Shown: piece after piece, positions 16,773 through 25,844 of the stretch
Layout: every line of letters starts with the position of its first letter
Numbering within the stretch: the stretch's first letter is position 1
Source of the DNA: an uncultured Acidimicrobiales bacterium
GTDB taxonomy: Bacteria > Actinomycetota > Acidimicrobiia > Acidimicrobiales > SHLQ01
Assembly: GCA_938023735.1 (NCBI GenBank)
Contig: CALJDK010000051.1
Span: 1 to 57,996, forward strand
Length of the DNA: 57,996 bases
Reading direction: 5' to 3'
Translations under genes and position numbers: made by a program
The notes under the pieces: model-generated
What the model saw: the letters and a program-made list of their open reading frames with translations, nothing else
Told to the model about the DNA's origin: nothing
Database searches by the model: none

Positions 16773-19259
16773 ATGATCTTTGCGCTTGGTGAAATCTGGC
16801 TGGCTCTTCTCCTAGCTCTGCTGCTGGGATTTATTCTCGCGTGGTTGCTGTGGAAGTGGCGCCGTCACTCGGTAGCCGTCGCTGAATGGGATGAGCTCAA
16901 CGGTGAACTGGTCGCTCGACGCCGCGCCGTCTCCACGCTCGAACACGAACACTCGCTGTTGCTGGCCGACCGAAATGCTTCCGATGCAAGCCGTGTGCGG
17001 ATGCAAGCCCAGATCGACGACCTGCAGGCTCGCGCCGACCTTCTGCCGGTTCTTGAAACCCGCCTCGCCGAGTCCGAACGCAATCGTCCGATGCTCGACT
17101 CCGATCTACATGCCGACGCCCGCCGAGCGGCCGCCACGGCCACGGGGGCACGGGTTCCTCCTGTAACCGATCAACCAGCGCGGCCCATCGTTCCGCTAGC
17201 CGCTGCCGCCGAGGTGAGCGCAGTCGATTCCGCAGCAATGCGAGCAGCCGAAGCGAAGGCATCAGAGGCAGTCGAAGCGGCAAGAGAACGAGTGGCGGCG
17301 ATAGAGCAGTCGGCAGCCGAGGCGATTGAGCGGGCCAATGATCGAGCCGGAGAACTCGCCGCCGAACTCGACGCCAGCACTACCGCAGTCGAAGAGCTCG
17401 AGGCCGAACGGCAAACTCTTGCCGCCGACAACGAAGAACACCACCGTCGGGTGCGCCAGCTCGAGGAAGAGCTTCTGAGTGTCAATGCGCGCGCGAGCCG
17501 AGCCAAAGACGAGCAACAGCTGGCCGAACAGACCAGCCAGCAGGCCCAAGCCGAAGCCCAACAAGCCAACGAAGCACTCACCGAACTTCGGGCGCAGCAG
17601 GCGGCCGCAGCGTCGAAACCAGCTTTGGTCCAGCCCCCCGCCATCGAACTCGATGAAATCGTCGCCGAACGAGATACCGCACTCCTCGAGGCGAAGTCTG
17701 CCGAACAAGCGGCACGGCAGGCCCGTCAGCAGGCCGACCGAATCGCGTCCGATTCGCAGACGGCCGTCGAACAAGCCGAGGCCAAGGCGGCAGCGCTGCA
17801 AAACGATCTCGATGCGGCACAAGCCGACCTAGCGGCTCGAACCGAACAAGCATCGAACCTTCAAATCGAGCTTCAACGACGCGGTGGCGAACTCGAGCGA
17901 CGAGTCATTGCTGCCAACGATCTTGCCAAGGCGCAGGACTCACTACGAGCGGCAGCTTCGGCAGCGACCCAGCGCTCCGAAGAACTTGAACAATCCAACC
18001 AACAATCTCAACAGCGCATCGACAACCTCACCCACGAACTCGACGGCGTGGCGCAGGAACTCGACGTCGCCCATGATCGAATCACCGAACTCACCGCCGA
18101 GATCGACGCCTCGCAACAACGCGATCGCGAGGCCATCGACAACTTCGAGCGGCAACTCGCCGAGTCGCAGGAACAGACAAACGCCATGCGCGACCGGCTG
18201 CTTCAAGCCAACCAGCGGGCCGAAGAACTCGGGCGAAGCCAGATGCGCATGAAGGCACTGGAAGCCCGGGTCGCTCACCTCGGCGCGGGCGAAGCCGAAC
18301 TGCTGCAACTACGGAGCCGGCTACCAAACCTCGAGCGTCGCGCCCAACGAACCGACGCGCTCGAAGCCGATGCCGCCGATCACCGGCGTCAGCTCAGCGA
18401 ACTGGCGGCAAAGCTTGAAGAGTCCGAACAGCGAGCCCTTCGTGTCGTCGAGCTCGAAGGAAAGCTTCGAGCCAGCGAACTCGAACGCGACCAGTTGCGA
18501 ACCCGCCCGCCCGCTCCAGAGCCTGGCCCTGGTTCGGCCGAATATGTCGAACTCCAGCAGCGAGTCCAATTGGTTGCTCAGCTCGAGCAACGAATCACAA
18601 TGCTGCAGCGTGAGCTCGCCGAAGAGCGCGACCGCACCGAACGCTCAAAAAAGAAGATTCGTCACGACGACAAGAAGCTACGGCGGGCCAACGAAGCCAA
18701 GATCGCCGAGCTTCAGGACGCGCTGAAGGCCCAGAATCGCAACGCGAAGCAGAACTCCGAGACGATCGCTGCGCTTCGCCAAGACCTGGTGAAAGCTCGA
18801 ACCAACAAGGCAGGACATCGCGAGAAGCGGCTTCGGTCGGCCGAAGAAAAAGTGGCCGAACTTGCGGCGGCACAACCGAAGGCGAAACCGCCGAAAGCGG
18901 TCAAGCCAAAGGCCACCAAGCCCAAGACAAAATCCAGCGCGAAACCAAAGGCCGCCAAGCCCAAGTCAAGCAAACCGAAACCAAAGCCAACGCCCAAGGC
19001 CAGCAAACCAAAACCCTCAAAGGCAGCATCGGCGAAGCATTCAAAGTCGGCCGGACCCGATGACCTCAAACGAATTTCGGGTATCGGGCCTCGCCTGGAG
19101 CGCACCCTCAACGATCTCGGGATCAACCGTTACGCACAGTTGGCCGCGATGACCCCGGCCGACGTTGACGAGCTACAGAAGAAGCTCACCCGGTTCCCGG
19201 GAAGAATCGTCCGCGACGATTGGGTTGGCCAGGCCACCGCGCTTCTCTCGGAGACCTAG
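16773..19259 (+). CDS. Membrane-anchored coiled-coil protein with H1-like tail and helix-hairpin-helix
   Basis: 828 residues. Residues 6-27 are one transmembrane helix followed by basic KWRRH, predicting an N-out, C-in anchor. Residues about 40-700 are almost continuous Ala/Glu/Gln/Arg/Leu coiled coil. About 702-762 is a Lys/Pro/Ala/Ser tail of repeated K-P-K-x units like histone H1 tails. The last 60 residues contain a helix-hairpin-helix (ISGIGPRLERTLNDLGI) as in DUF4332/RecR-type non-specific DNA binders. Together these suggest a protein linking the membrane to DNA. No SMC ATPase motifs are present. Function is inferred from architecture. Confidence 0.85.
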   Translation: MIFALGEIWLALLLALLLGFILAWLLWKWRRHSVAVAEWDELNGELVARRRAVSTLEHEHSLLLADRNASDASRVRMQAQIDDLQARADLLPVLETRLAESERNRPMLDSDLHADARRAAATATGARVPPVTDQPARPIVPLAAAAEVSAVDSAAMRAAEAKASEAVEAARERVAAIEQSAAEAIERANDRAGELAAELDASTTAVEELEAERQTLAADNEEHHRRVRQLEEELLSVNARASRAKDEQQLAEQTSQQAQAEAQQANEALTELRAQQAAAASKPALVQPPAIELDEIVAERDTALLEAKSAEQAARQARQQADRIASDSQTAVEQAEAKAAALQNDLDAAQADLAARTEQASNLQIELQRRGGELERRVIAANDLAKAQDSLRAAASAATQRSEELEQSNQQSQQRIDNLTHELDGVAQELDVAHDRITELTAEIDASQQRDREAIDNFERQLAESQEQTNAMRDRLLQANQRAEELGRSQMRMKALEARVAHLGAGEAELLQLRSRLPNLERRAQRTDALEADAADHRRQLSELAAKLEESEQRALRVVELEGKLRASELERDQLRTRPPAPEPGPGSAEYVELQQRVQLVAQLEQRITMLQRELAEERDRTERSKKKIRHDDKKLRRANEAKIAELQDALKAQNRNAKQNSETIAALRQDLVKARTNKAGHREKRLRSAEEKVAELAAAQPKAKPPKAVKPKATKPKTKSSAKPKAAKPKSSKPKPKPTPKASKPKPSKAASAKHSKSAGPDDLKRISGIGPRLERTLNDLGINRYAQLAAMTPADVDELQKKLTRFPGRIVRDDWVGQATALLSET

Positions 19260-19272
19260 GCGTTATCTCCAC

Positions 19273-20226
19273 CTAGCCAGCCGAGTGCGCTGACAGCAGG
19301 CTCTCGACCTCGTCTGGGGTTGGAAGCGAGCTACTCGCTCCTGCTCTGAGCGTGGTGGCAGCGCCGACGCGCACCGCCCACTCAGCTGCCTCGGCGAGGG
19401 TGCCTCGAAGCAGACCATCGGCCAGCGCGGCACAGAACGAATCACCAGCAGCGGTGGTGTCGACCGGCTGAATCACCGGAGCCGGCACCGAGGTCGCCTC
19501 GCCACCCTGCACCACCATGGCGCCGCGTTCGCCAAGTGTCACCACCACATCGGTACCCAACGCGGCGGCAGCAGCGGCCACGGCGTCCTCGGTATCGAGC
19601 GAGCTCGCGTCGACGCCGGCCAACATCGCCAGTTCGATTTCGTTTGGAACCACCACATCGACGGCAGCAAGAAGCGCCGCCGGAAGGGCCTCAGCAGGTG
19701 CCGGCGCCGGGTTCAAGATAACCGTGCCGTTTGCGGTCTGGGCGGCAGCGACTACCGCCGGGATCGGCGTCTCCAACTGGAGCAGAACCACCGATGCATC
19801 GCGAAGCATGGCCGAGCTTTCGACATCGGCCGGGCTGACGGCGGCGTTGGCGCCGGGACTCACCACGATGGCGTTGTCGCCCGACTCGTCAACCGAGATG
19901 AGCGCCAAGCCGCTCGGCCGGTCGGTCGACACCAGAAGCTGGTTCACGTCGACCCCCGCATCGACCAGTGCGGTTCGAAGGACGCCGCCCGACGAGTCGT
20001 CGCCGACCCGGCCGATAAAGCCGGTGCTTCGCCCGAGGCGCGCTGCCGCGATGGCCTGGTTTGCGCCCTTCCCGCCCGGGATTTGTTGATGATCGCCACC
20101 GAGGATGGTCTCGCCCGTCACCGGGTGATGAGGCACGGGTACGACGATGTCGAGGTTCGCGCTTCCAACCACAACCACTTCTCGTTCTTCGACTTTTTCC
20201 GGTTCTTCCATATGCTGAGCAATCAT
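19273..20226 (-). CDS. rbsK: Ribokinase (PfkB family)
   Basis: About 317 residues. GSANLDIVV opens the fold, followed by the PfkB signature GGKGANQAIAAARLG and, near the C terminus, DTTAAGDSFCAAL, with the anion hole and catalytic Asp as in E. coli RbsK. It phosphorylates ribose (or a related sugar/nucleoside) with ATP. No ribose transporter or RbsD is nearby. The furthest ATG (20224-20226) overlaps the start codon of the divergent SDR; the ATG at 20211 is an equally good start. No clear ribosome site for either. Confidence 0.85.
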   Translation of the reverse strand: MIAQHMEEPEKVEEREVVVVGSANLDIVVPVPHHPVTGETILGGDHQQIPGGKGANQAIAAARLGRSTGFIGRVGDDSSGGVLRTALVDAGVDVNQLLVSTDRPSGLALISVDESGDNAIVVSPGANAAVSPADVESSAMLRDASVVLLQLETPIPAVVAAAQTANGTVILNPAPAPAEALPAALLAAVDVVVPNEIELAMLAGVDASSLDTEDAVAAAAAALGTDVVVTLGERGAMVVQGGEATSVPAPVIQPVDTTAAGDSFCAALADGLLRGTLAEAAEWAVRVGAATTLRAGASSSLPTPDEVESLLSAHSAG

Positions 20227-21001
20227 GTCGCAGAATCAACCAGTTCGCTCGCCCGCCGGAAGTCGATCGGTTGCCGGTCGCGTCGTCATCGTCACGGGGG
20301 CCGCCAGTGGTATCGGCAAAGCCACCGTTGAAGCATTCCGCAACGAGGGGGCGCTGGTGGCTGGTCTCGACGTGACCTTCTCCGCCGATTCACCCGAAAG
20401 CTCGTCGGACCATGTCGAGCTAGCTTGCGATGTCTCCAACGACGCCGCGGTCACCTCGGCAGTCGACACGGTGCGCAACCAGCTCGGGCCCATCGACATT
20501 CTGGTCAACAACGCTGGCGTCTCGCTTCCAACACCTATCGCCGATCCCAATTTCGAAGATGGCTGGCTCCGGAGCCTCGACATCAACCTCACGGCACAAA
20601 CTCGCATGATTCGCGCCTGTCTCGACGATCTTCTGCGTCTTGGCGACGGCCGCATCGTCAACATTGCCTCCACCGAAGGTTTAGGCGGAACCGCCAACAT
20701 CAGCGGCTACACGGCGTCAAAGCACGGCGTGGTTGGGTTAACCCGTTCGCTGGCCGTCGAACTCGGGAAGTCCGGGGTCACGGTAAACGCCGTTTGCCCG
20801 GGCCCGATCAACACCGGAATGACCCAGGAAATCGCCGACGACCACAAAGCGATTTTCAGCCGACGGTTCACCGCACTTCGCCGGTATGGCGACCCTCATG
20901 AGGTGGCCGACCTCATCGTGTCGATCAGTCTGCCCAGCGCCAGTTATCTCACCGGAGCCATCATTCCTGTCGACGGCGGCATGATTGCCCGAAATCAGTA
21001 G
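20225..21001 (+). CDS. SDR-family oxidoreductase (FabG-like)
   Basis: 258 residues. Classical short-chain dehydrogenase: VTGAASGIGKA cofactor motif, NNAGVS, catalytic Ser in IVNIASTEG, YTASK and the PGPINTGM loop. Arg/Asp pattern does not firmly settle NAD versus NADP. Similar proteins act as 3-oxoacyl-ACP or sugar/alcohol dehydrogenases. Its ATG shares bases with the divergent ribokinase start (CATG at 20224-20227), and no Shine-Dalgarno is seen; a TATGCT element 9 bases upstream could be a -10 giving a leaderless or near-leaderless transcript. Confidence 0.85.
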   Translation: MSQNQPVRSPAGSRSVAGRVVIVTGAASGIGKATVEAFRNEGALVAGLDVTFSADSPESSSDHVELACDVSNDAAVTSAVDTVRNQLGPIDILVNNAGVSLPTPIADPNFEDGWLRSLDINLTAQTRMIRACLDDLLRLGDGRIVNIASTEGLGGTANISGYTASKHGVVGLTRSLAVELGKSGVTVNAVCPGPINTGMTQEIADDHKAIFSRRFTALRRYGDPHEVADLIVSISLPSASYLTGAIIPVDGGMIARNQ

Positions 21002-21142
21002 ATTTAGCGGTAGATTCCGGGCAAATCTTTTCCCCCATGAGCCCCACAAGGCAGACTAAGCTCGGCAGCCAACCCCCCGTTTCCTCCTAGTTTCTTTCTC
21101 TCCGACTGAACCAAGCTGTCCGGGCCATCGTCTGGAGTACAT

Positions 21143-21925
21143 GTGACCGACCTCGAGCTCATCGCACTTTTCGCCGGCAGTTGGATCGCTGCTGCCGCGA
21201 TTTGGATGCTGCTCGATTGGGCGGCCCGACCAAAGCACGCCCGGTTCCGCCCCAAGGGCGACCGTATTCATCGGGGCCCGTTCTCGTATCGCCACTTCCG
21301 CCGCGTTCGCCGTGCTGAAGAAAACGAAGAGGTTCGACTTCGCATCGAGCAGCGCTATGGACGTCCGACGTTGGCCCTGCGCCAGAAGCGCCGCCTCCAG
21401 GTTCTGGCCCGCCACGACCGCTTGGTCACCGGCATCGGCACCAACGAAGCACTGCTGGCTGACGAAGCACTGTTGGGTGACGGCGCCCTTGTGGGTGCCG
21501 GAGTTGGCGCCGGAGCAGCAGAGACCGATAGCGAGAGCGAACTCGCCGCCGGCAACCCTTCGGACAACACTTCCAACACTGCGGACGCAGCAGGCCACGA
21601 TGAGGCCGACACCACCGTCGCTGAGCCGGTGTACTGGACCGCTATGCGCGACAAGGCCATGGGCTTTGACGCTCAGAACGATGAGCGCCTCGCGAAGGGC
21701 GAGCCTCCGGTTCGCTACAACCCTGTCCTTCGCGACGACGAAGCCATGGCCTACGACGGCACCACGGGAGCGTGGCCGACCCATACGGTCGACCCCTTTG
21801 CCCACACCGCTGAACAAGACGTCGACACCGCCGGCACCGACGCTCCTTCAAGCAGCGATGACGAAAGCGACACGGCGATCGAACGGGCTGTGCGCGACCT
21901 CGAACATCTGCCAGAAGCTGGCTGA
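21143..21925 (+). CDS. Hypothetical single-pass membrane protein
   Basis: 260 residues from GTG 21143, supported by GGAG 5 bases upstream. One transmembrane helix (about 5-25, LIALFAGSWIAAAAIWMLLDW) is followed by a strongly basic stretch (30-90, many Arg) and an Ala/Gly/Asp/Thr-rich low-complexity acidic tail. An 18-nt tandem duplication near 21445-21480 encodes the repeated Glu-Ala-Leu-Leu segment. The basic juxtamembrane part suggests a cytosolic face. No family recognised. It is followed 2 bases later by the next unknown gene, likely one operon. Confidence 0.6.
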   Translation: MTDLELIALFAGSWIAAAAIWMLLDWAARPKHARFRPKGDRIHRGPFSYRHFRRVRRAEENEEVRLRIEQRYGRPTLALRQKRRLQVLARHDRLVTGIGTNEALLADEALLGDGALVGAGVGAGAAETDSESELAAGNPSDNTSNTADAAGHDEADTTVAEPVYWTAMRDKAMGFDAQNDERLAKGEPPVRYNPVLRDDEAMAYDGTTGAWPTHTVDPFAHTAEQDVDTAGTDAPSSSDDESDTAIERAVRDLEHLPEAG

Positions 21926-21927
21926 TC

Positions 21928-22395
21928 ATGAGCTCGCTGAGCGAGCGGTTTCGATCGCGCCGAAGCTCGTCGCTTGTCGTAGCTGGCGAAGTGGTGTTCT
22001 CGGTGTATCGAAAAAGGGTGCAGATCGGCCAGACCCTGCGGGTTGAGCGGATCACCTGTTCTCCGCACCGCGAGCAAAGCCTCAACCTGAGCTGCAGCGG
22101 CGCGCTTCTCGAAACCAATGGCATCTCGGCGAGCGGCATGATGTTGCGGTCGAGCCGCTGCCCTGAATCGGTCGACATCCACGTCACACCCATCGAAAGC
22201 GATATCGGCCCCAACGCCAGCGGAGCGGTCGACGTGCTGTGTTGGAACAGTTGGTTCGTCGACGATATCGAGCACGCCTGGATCGGCGAGGCTGGCATCC
22301 GACTCGGTGGCACCGAACCAATCCGACTCGAATGCAACGACGGCCTTGGCGAAACCGAGTTTGGCGATCTCGTGGTCGACCTAACAATCAGCTAG
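21928..22395 (+). CDS. Hypothetical protein, beta-rich
   Basis: 155 residues. No signal peptide or membrane segment. Predominantly beta-like with several Cys (C in ITCSPHRE, LSCSG, SSRCPE, VLCWN, LECND), so a metal or disulfide role is conceivable. No recognised family. Starts 2 bases after the previous stop, which supports co-translation with the membrane protein upstream. Confidence 0.55.
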   Translation: MSSLSERFRSRRSSSLVVAGEVVFSVYRKRVQIGQTLRVERITCSPHREQSLNLSCSGALLETNGISASGMMLRSSRCPESVDIHVTPIESDIGPNASGAVDVLCWNSWFVDDIEHAWIGEAGIRLGGTEPIRLECNDGLGETEFGDLVVDLTIS

Positions 22396-22506
22396 CGCCG
22401 CCACAGTTTTTCTTACAGTTTTCATCCGGACGGTCCGATGCTAACGTTGAGCCAGCTGACGCCTGTCGGCTTGTTTCAATGGCGAAACAGATCAAAGGAA
22501 AACCAT

Positions 22507-22698
22507 ATGCATTCATCACAGACAACGTCGTCTGGTGAAGGAACCCTTATCTGCGACATGGGTCGCACGCCGATCTCACGGCGCGAGGTTGAGAAGTGGT
22601 GCGAACAGGCCACCACCACCGCTGCAGAGCCAGCCGAAGAAACTCTCCCCGCGATCGCACTGCGCCAGACCGTGCGATCGGTCTCGAAAGCGGCGTAA
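22507..22698 (+). CDS. Small hypothetical protein
   Basis: 63 residues from ATG 22507, with AAAGGAAAA directly upstream as ribosome site; a longer start at 22438 lacks one. The middle part (CDMGRTPISRREVEKWCEQA) carries two Cys and could be a short helix-turn-helix-like motif, but nothing is firmly recognisable. The gene ends 6 bases before the stop of the convergent gene. It may be a real small protein; codon use is similar to neighbours. Confidence 0.45.
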   Translation: MHSSQTTSSGEGTLICDMGRTPISRREVEKWCEQATTTAAEPAEETLPAIALRQTVRSVSKAA

Positions 22699-22704
22699 AG
22701 CCCG

Positions 22705-23193
22705 TTACGATTCGGCGATTGTTGCGTCGAATCGCATCCCAAAGTCGAACTTGGGAATCAGTAGCGCAACCGCGCTCGTGATGTAGTCGACAATGTCTCG
22801 GTGCGGAATCCGCACCGGTACTGCAAGAACAATGCCGCGCTTGCCGCTGTCTTGTTGTTTGACCCAACCCTCCGGCAACGCCAAGCCGCTGGCGGCGAAC
22901 CGCTCGAGGGCGTTCGAGCCGGTGCCGTGCTGAATCCCCAGAAACGGCGGTTCAGGCTTGCGACCCGACAGGTCGGCGGGCACCCACGTGGCCAGCGGCA
23001 AATCAGAGCCTCGCCCGGTGAACCAGCCTGCTACCCCTGACCGGTCAGCCATGTACGACGCTTGTTCGTCGTCGACCGCTGGGCGAACGTTGAGCCAGGA
23101 CTTTCCGTCGGCTCGCTCGGCCATTTTCTGCATCTCGCTCACAACGAGCGCAGGATCTGAGGCGTGAAACGACAGCTGACGATGTTTGGCCAC
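22705..23193 (-). CDS. Hypothetical cytoplasmic protein
   Basis: 162 residues from a GTG at 23193 giving a start (AKHRQLSFHASD) that looks natural; an ATG at 23220 adds nine residues. Contains WLNVRPAVDDEQ, then GRGSDLPLATWVPA and GIQHGTGSNAL, features of an actinobacterial family of unknown function that I recall but cannot name. No signal peptide or transmembrane region. Function unknown. Confidence 0.65.
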   Translation of the reverse strand: MAKHRQLSFHASDPALVVSEMQKMAERADGKSWLNVRPAVDDEQASYMADRSGVAGWFTGRGSDLPLATWVPADLSGRKPEPPFLGIQHGTGSNALERFAASGLALPEGWVKQQDSGKRGIVLAVPVRIPHRDIVDYITSAVALLIPKFDFGMRFDATIAES

Positions 23194-23358
23194 GCATCGA
23201 ATAGTGCCACAGACACCCACCTTGAGTCGTTCGCCTTAGTCGTTTCAGGTTCATTTCGAGCCCGAATATCATGCAAATACACGCCGGGCCCTTCCCCGCC
23301 CAGTTCCTCACGTTGCGTCAAATTGGGCCGATTGGACTGTGTGTTCTTGGGACTAACG

Positions 23359-24432
23359 ATGGCTGACGCCGCATGGACTGCCGCGGGCGGAGCGACGGGA
23401 CTCAGCGCGCTCCTCGTTGGTCGTTCGTGGTTGGTGCAACGATCGATCCGCAAGCAACAGCGGGCCGATTCGTTCGCGTGGACGCTGGTCCACGACGCCG
23501 CCGATGCTCTCGGAGACGGACGAGGCAACTCGGGCGACAGCCAGGTGGTCACCGAAGCCCTCAGCCGCCCCGCCAACCGCGAGGCAGCATTGGCTGCAGT
23601 AGCAGCAGTCGTTCGCGCCCACCCCGGCAAGATCGACCAAGCGCTCATCGATGCAGTAAAGCACTCGACCATCGACGAGCATCTTCGCGAAGAGCTTCTT
23701 GCCAAAGACTTCCTGCGGCGAGTCGCTGCGCTCGAAACCATCGAGGTCATCCATCTCAACGAACTGACCGGCGAAGTGGCCGGGATGATCAACGACGACC
23801 ACGAAGAGGTTGTGCGGGCTGCATCGAATGCGCTCGCCGAGCTTCGACCAGAGATCGCTGTCGGCGTGCTCGTTGGTCTAGCCAACAAACACGGCTCGTG
23901 GGTACTCGAAAGCTTGGGGCGAGCCGCCGACAAGCTGTCGACCCGAGATGATCGTCGCGTGCCGATCGGCCGCCCCCTGTGGCGCGATGCGCCAAGCCTC
24001 GCCGAACGAGCCGTCACCGAAGGACGCCTCCCCGACCCGGGCGATGCATCCGATGCGATCGCCGTCATGGTGGCATTGCTCAACGATTCAGACACCAACC
24101 GTCGACTCGCCGCCGTGAACGCGTTGGCAAACATCATCACCCACCCCGGTGCCCAGATTGCCCTGGCTGGCGCCATTGGCGTCGAGGACCGCATCACTCG
24201 CTTTGCCGCCGCTGCCCGACTGGTCGACAGCTCCGAAGGCCGCCGCATTCTTCGAACCGCCGCCCGCTCCGAAGATGGCACCGACGCCGCCGAGGTGGCC
24301 GCCATGGTGCTTTGGGGCTTCGAGCCAGGCACCGAGATTGACCCCAACGCCATCCTCCCCTCGAACACCCTCGGCAACCTCGCCGCTACCGCCGCCGAAC
24401 CGGCTACGGCCGCAGCGGGTGAGGCATCATGA
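23359..24432 (+). CDS. HEAT-repeat-like protein of an exopolysaccharide-synthase operon
   Basis: 357 residues from ATG 23359. An N-terminal hydrophobic patch (about 3-22) is followed by Ala/Leu-rich helical pairs with regular spacing (for example ALAAVAAVV, RVAALETIEVI, VRAASNALAEL, RLAAVNALANII, ITRFAAAARLVD), as in HEAT or PBS-lyase-type repeats that act as scaffolds. The stop overlaps the start of the glycosyltransferase by 4 bases (ATGA), so it is translated with it and probably functions in the same membrane complex. The start lacks a clear ribosome site; an upstream in-frame extension to 23164 is judged non-coding. Confidence 0.7.
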   Translation: MADAAWTAAGGATGLSALLVGRSWLVQRSIRKQQRADSFAWTLVHDAADALGDGRGNSGDSQVVTEALSRPANREAALAAVAAVVRAHPGKIDQALIDAVKHSTIDEHLREELLAKDFLRRVAALETIEVIHLNELTGEVAGMINDDHEEVVRAASNALAELRPEIAVGVLVGLANKHGSWVLESLGRAADKLSTRDDRRVPIGRPLWRDAPSLAERAVTEGRLPDPGDASDAIAVMVALLNDSDTNRRLAAVNALANIITHPGAQIALAGAIGVEDRITRFAAAARLVDSSEGRRILRTAARSEDGTDAAEVAAMVLWGFEPGTEIDPNAILPSNTLGNLAATAAEPATAAAGEAS

Positions 24433-25844
24433 CCGTTCTTCGGATCGTGCTGACCGCCTTTATGTGGACGGCGTTTGGGTTCACAATCATTCATTTCCTC
24501 GCGATCGGCTTCTGGAGTTTGCTGAGCCTTCGCCTTCTCGGCCGTGATCGTGCTGCGGCCCGTACGGTCCCGCGCACCAGTGCGCCCCTTCAGGATGATC
24601 TGCCCGGAGTCAGCATCATTCTGCCGGCCTACAACGAAGAAAATGTCATCGCCTTTTCGAGTGGAAATGCCCTAGCCCAAGATTACGGGAACCTCGAAGT
24701 GATCGTGGTGAACGACGGCTCGAAAGACAACACCGCGCAAGTAATGCTCGAGACCTACGACATGGAGCTCGTCGAGGAGTCGCCCCAGTCGGCACCCATC
24801 GAAACCGAACCTCTCTACGGCATCTACCGGTCACGCAAAGACGAGCGACTCTGGTTTATCGACAAGGCCCCATCGGGCGCGAAAGCCGACAACGCGAACG
24901 TCGGGATCAACATGGCCAACCACCCGTGGGTGGTCATTATGGACGCCGACGAGTTCATGGAAACCGACGCCATCACCCGGTGCATGGTGGAGATCATGGC
25001 CGCACCAAGCGATGTCATCGCCGTCGGAACCTCGCTCCTGCCCGCCAACGACATCGTTATCGACGGCTCGCAGATCGTGCAGCGCGAGGCCTCGACCAAC
25101 TATTGGGTCGGCTGTCAACTCATCGAATACCTCACAGCGTTCGTCATCTCCCGCCCCGGTATGGCTCACGTCGGTGCGTTGCCGATCATCTCGGGCGGCT
25201 TTGGGCTCTACCGACGCGAAACTCTTCTGACCGTGGGTGGCCTCGACCGTCACCACATCGGCGAAGACATGGATCTGTGCATCCGGCTTCACCGCTACCA
25301 CCTCGAACGTGACCTGCCCTATCGCATCGTGCAGGCTCCTGAAGCAATCATTTGGACCGAATTTCCGAACAACTGGAAGATCCTTCAACGGCAGCGGATG
25401 CGCTGGCACCGTGGGCTGCGGGCCATTATCAGCGACAACGGCAAGTACATTCCGCGCCGACAGTACGGCAACTTTGGCCGGTTCGGCATCGGCACCCTGT
25501 ATTTCTTCGAATGGTGTGGACCACTCATCGAAGGTGCCGGCTGGATCATTATGGTGGGCCTTCTTCTGTTGGGCTGGGTGGATATCTCCAACGCCATCGC
25601 GATGCTTGTGGCCACGCAACTGGTCGGCCAAGTGGTTGCGGTGCTCTCCGTAGCGGTTGCCGTAAGCACCTTCGGTTTCTACAGCCGCCCAAGCGATCTC
25701 AAACGCATGCTGTGGTGGGCCGTGTGCATGAACTGGGGCTTCCGCCAAATGAGTTTGTACTGGCGGCTCCGATCGATTCTTCCCGGTGATACGGGTTGGG
25801 GCGAAATGCCTCGGGCCGGCTTCAAGACAGCGACTTCGACATGA
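24429..25844 (+). CDS. Processive family 2 glycosyltransferase (cellulose/hyaluronan synthase-like)
   Basis: 471 residues. One N-terminal transmembrane helix (5-30), a cytoplasmic GT-A domain and three or four C-terminal helices (about 355-440). Motifs in order: VVNDGSKDN, DxD in MDADEF (near 171), the catalytic ED of GEDMD, and QRQRMRW near 320. This D, D, D, QxxRW set defines processive synthases making beta-linked polysaccharide from UDP-sugars. There is no PilZ domain, so c-di-GMP does not act on it as on BcsA. ATGA overlaps on both sides couple it to the HEAT-like and BcsB-like proteins. Confidence 0.9.
   Translation: MTVLRIVLTAFMWTAFGFTIIHFLAIGFWSLLSLRLLGRDRAAARTVPRTSAPLQDDLPGVSIILPAYNEENVIAFSSGNALAQDYGNLEVIVVNDGSKDNTAQVMLETYDMELVEESPQSAPIETEPLYGIYRSRKDERLWFIDKAPSGAKADNANVGINMANHPWVVIMDADEFMETDAITRCMVEIMAAPSDVIAVGTSLLPANDIVIDGSQIVQREASTNYWVGCQLIEYLTAFVISRPGMAHVGALPIISGGFGLYRRETLLTVGGLDRHHIGEDMDLCIRLHRYHLERDLPYRIVQAPEAIIWTEFPNNWKILQRQRMRWHRGLRAIISDNGKYIPRRQYGNFGRFGIGTLYFFEWCGPLIEGAGWIIMVGLLLLGWVDISNAIAMLVATQLVGQVVAVLSVAVAVSTFGFYSRPSDLKRMLWWAVCMNWGFRQMSLYWRLRSILPGDTGWGEMPRAGFKTATST

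Noticed and set aside
23139..24494. Minus-strand open frame (451 codons) opposite the HEAT-like gene
   Set aside because: Composition is Ser/Arg/Ala shadow; the plus frame has ATGA coupling to the GT2 and regular helical repeats.
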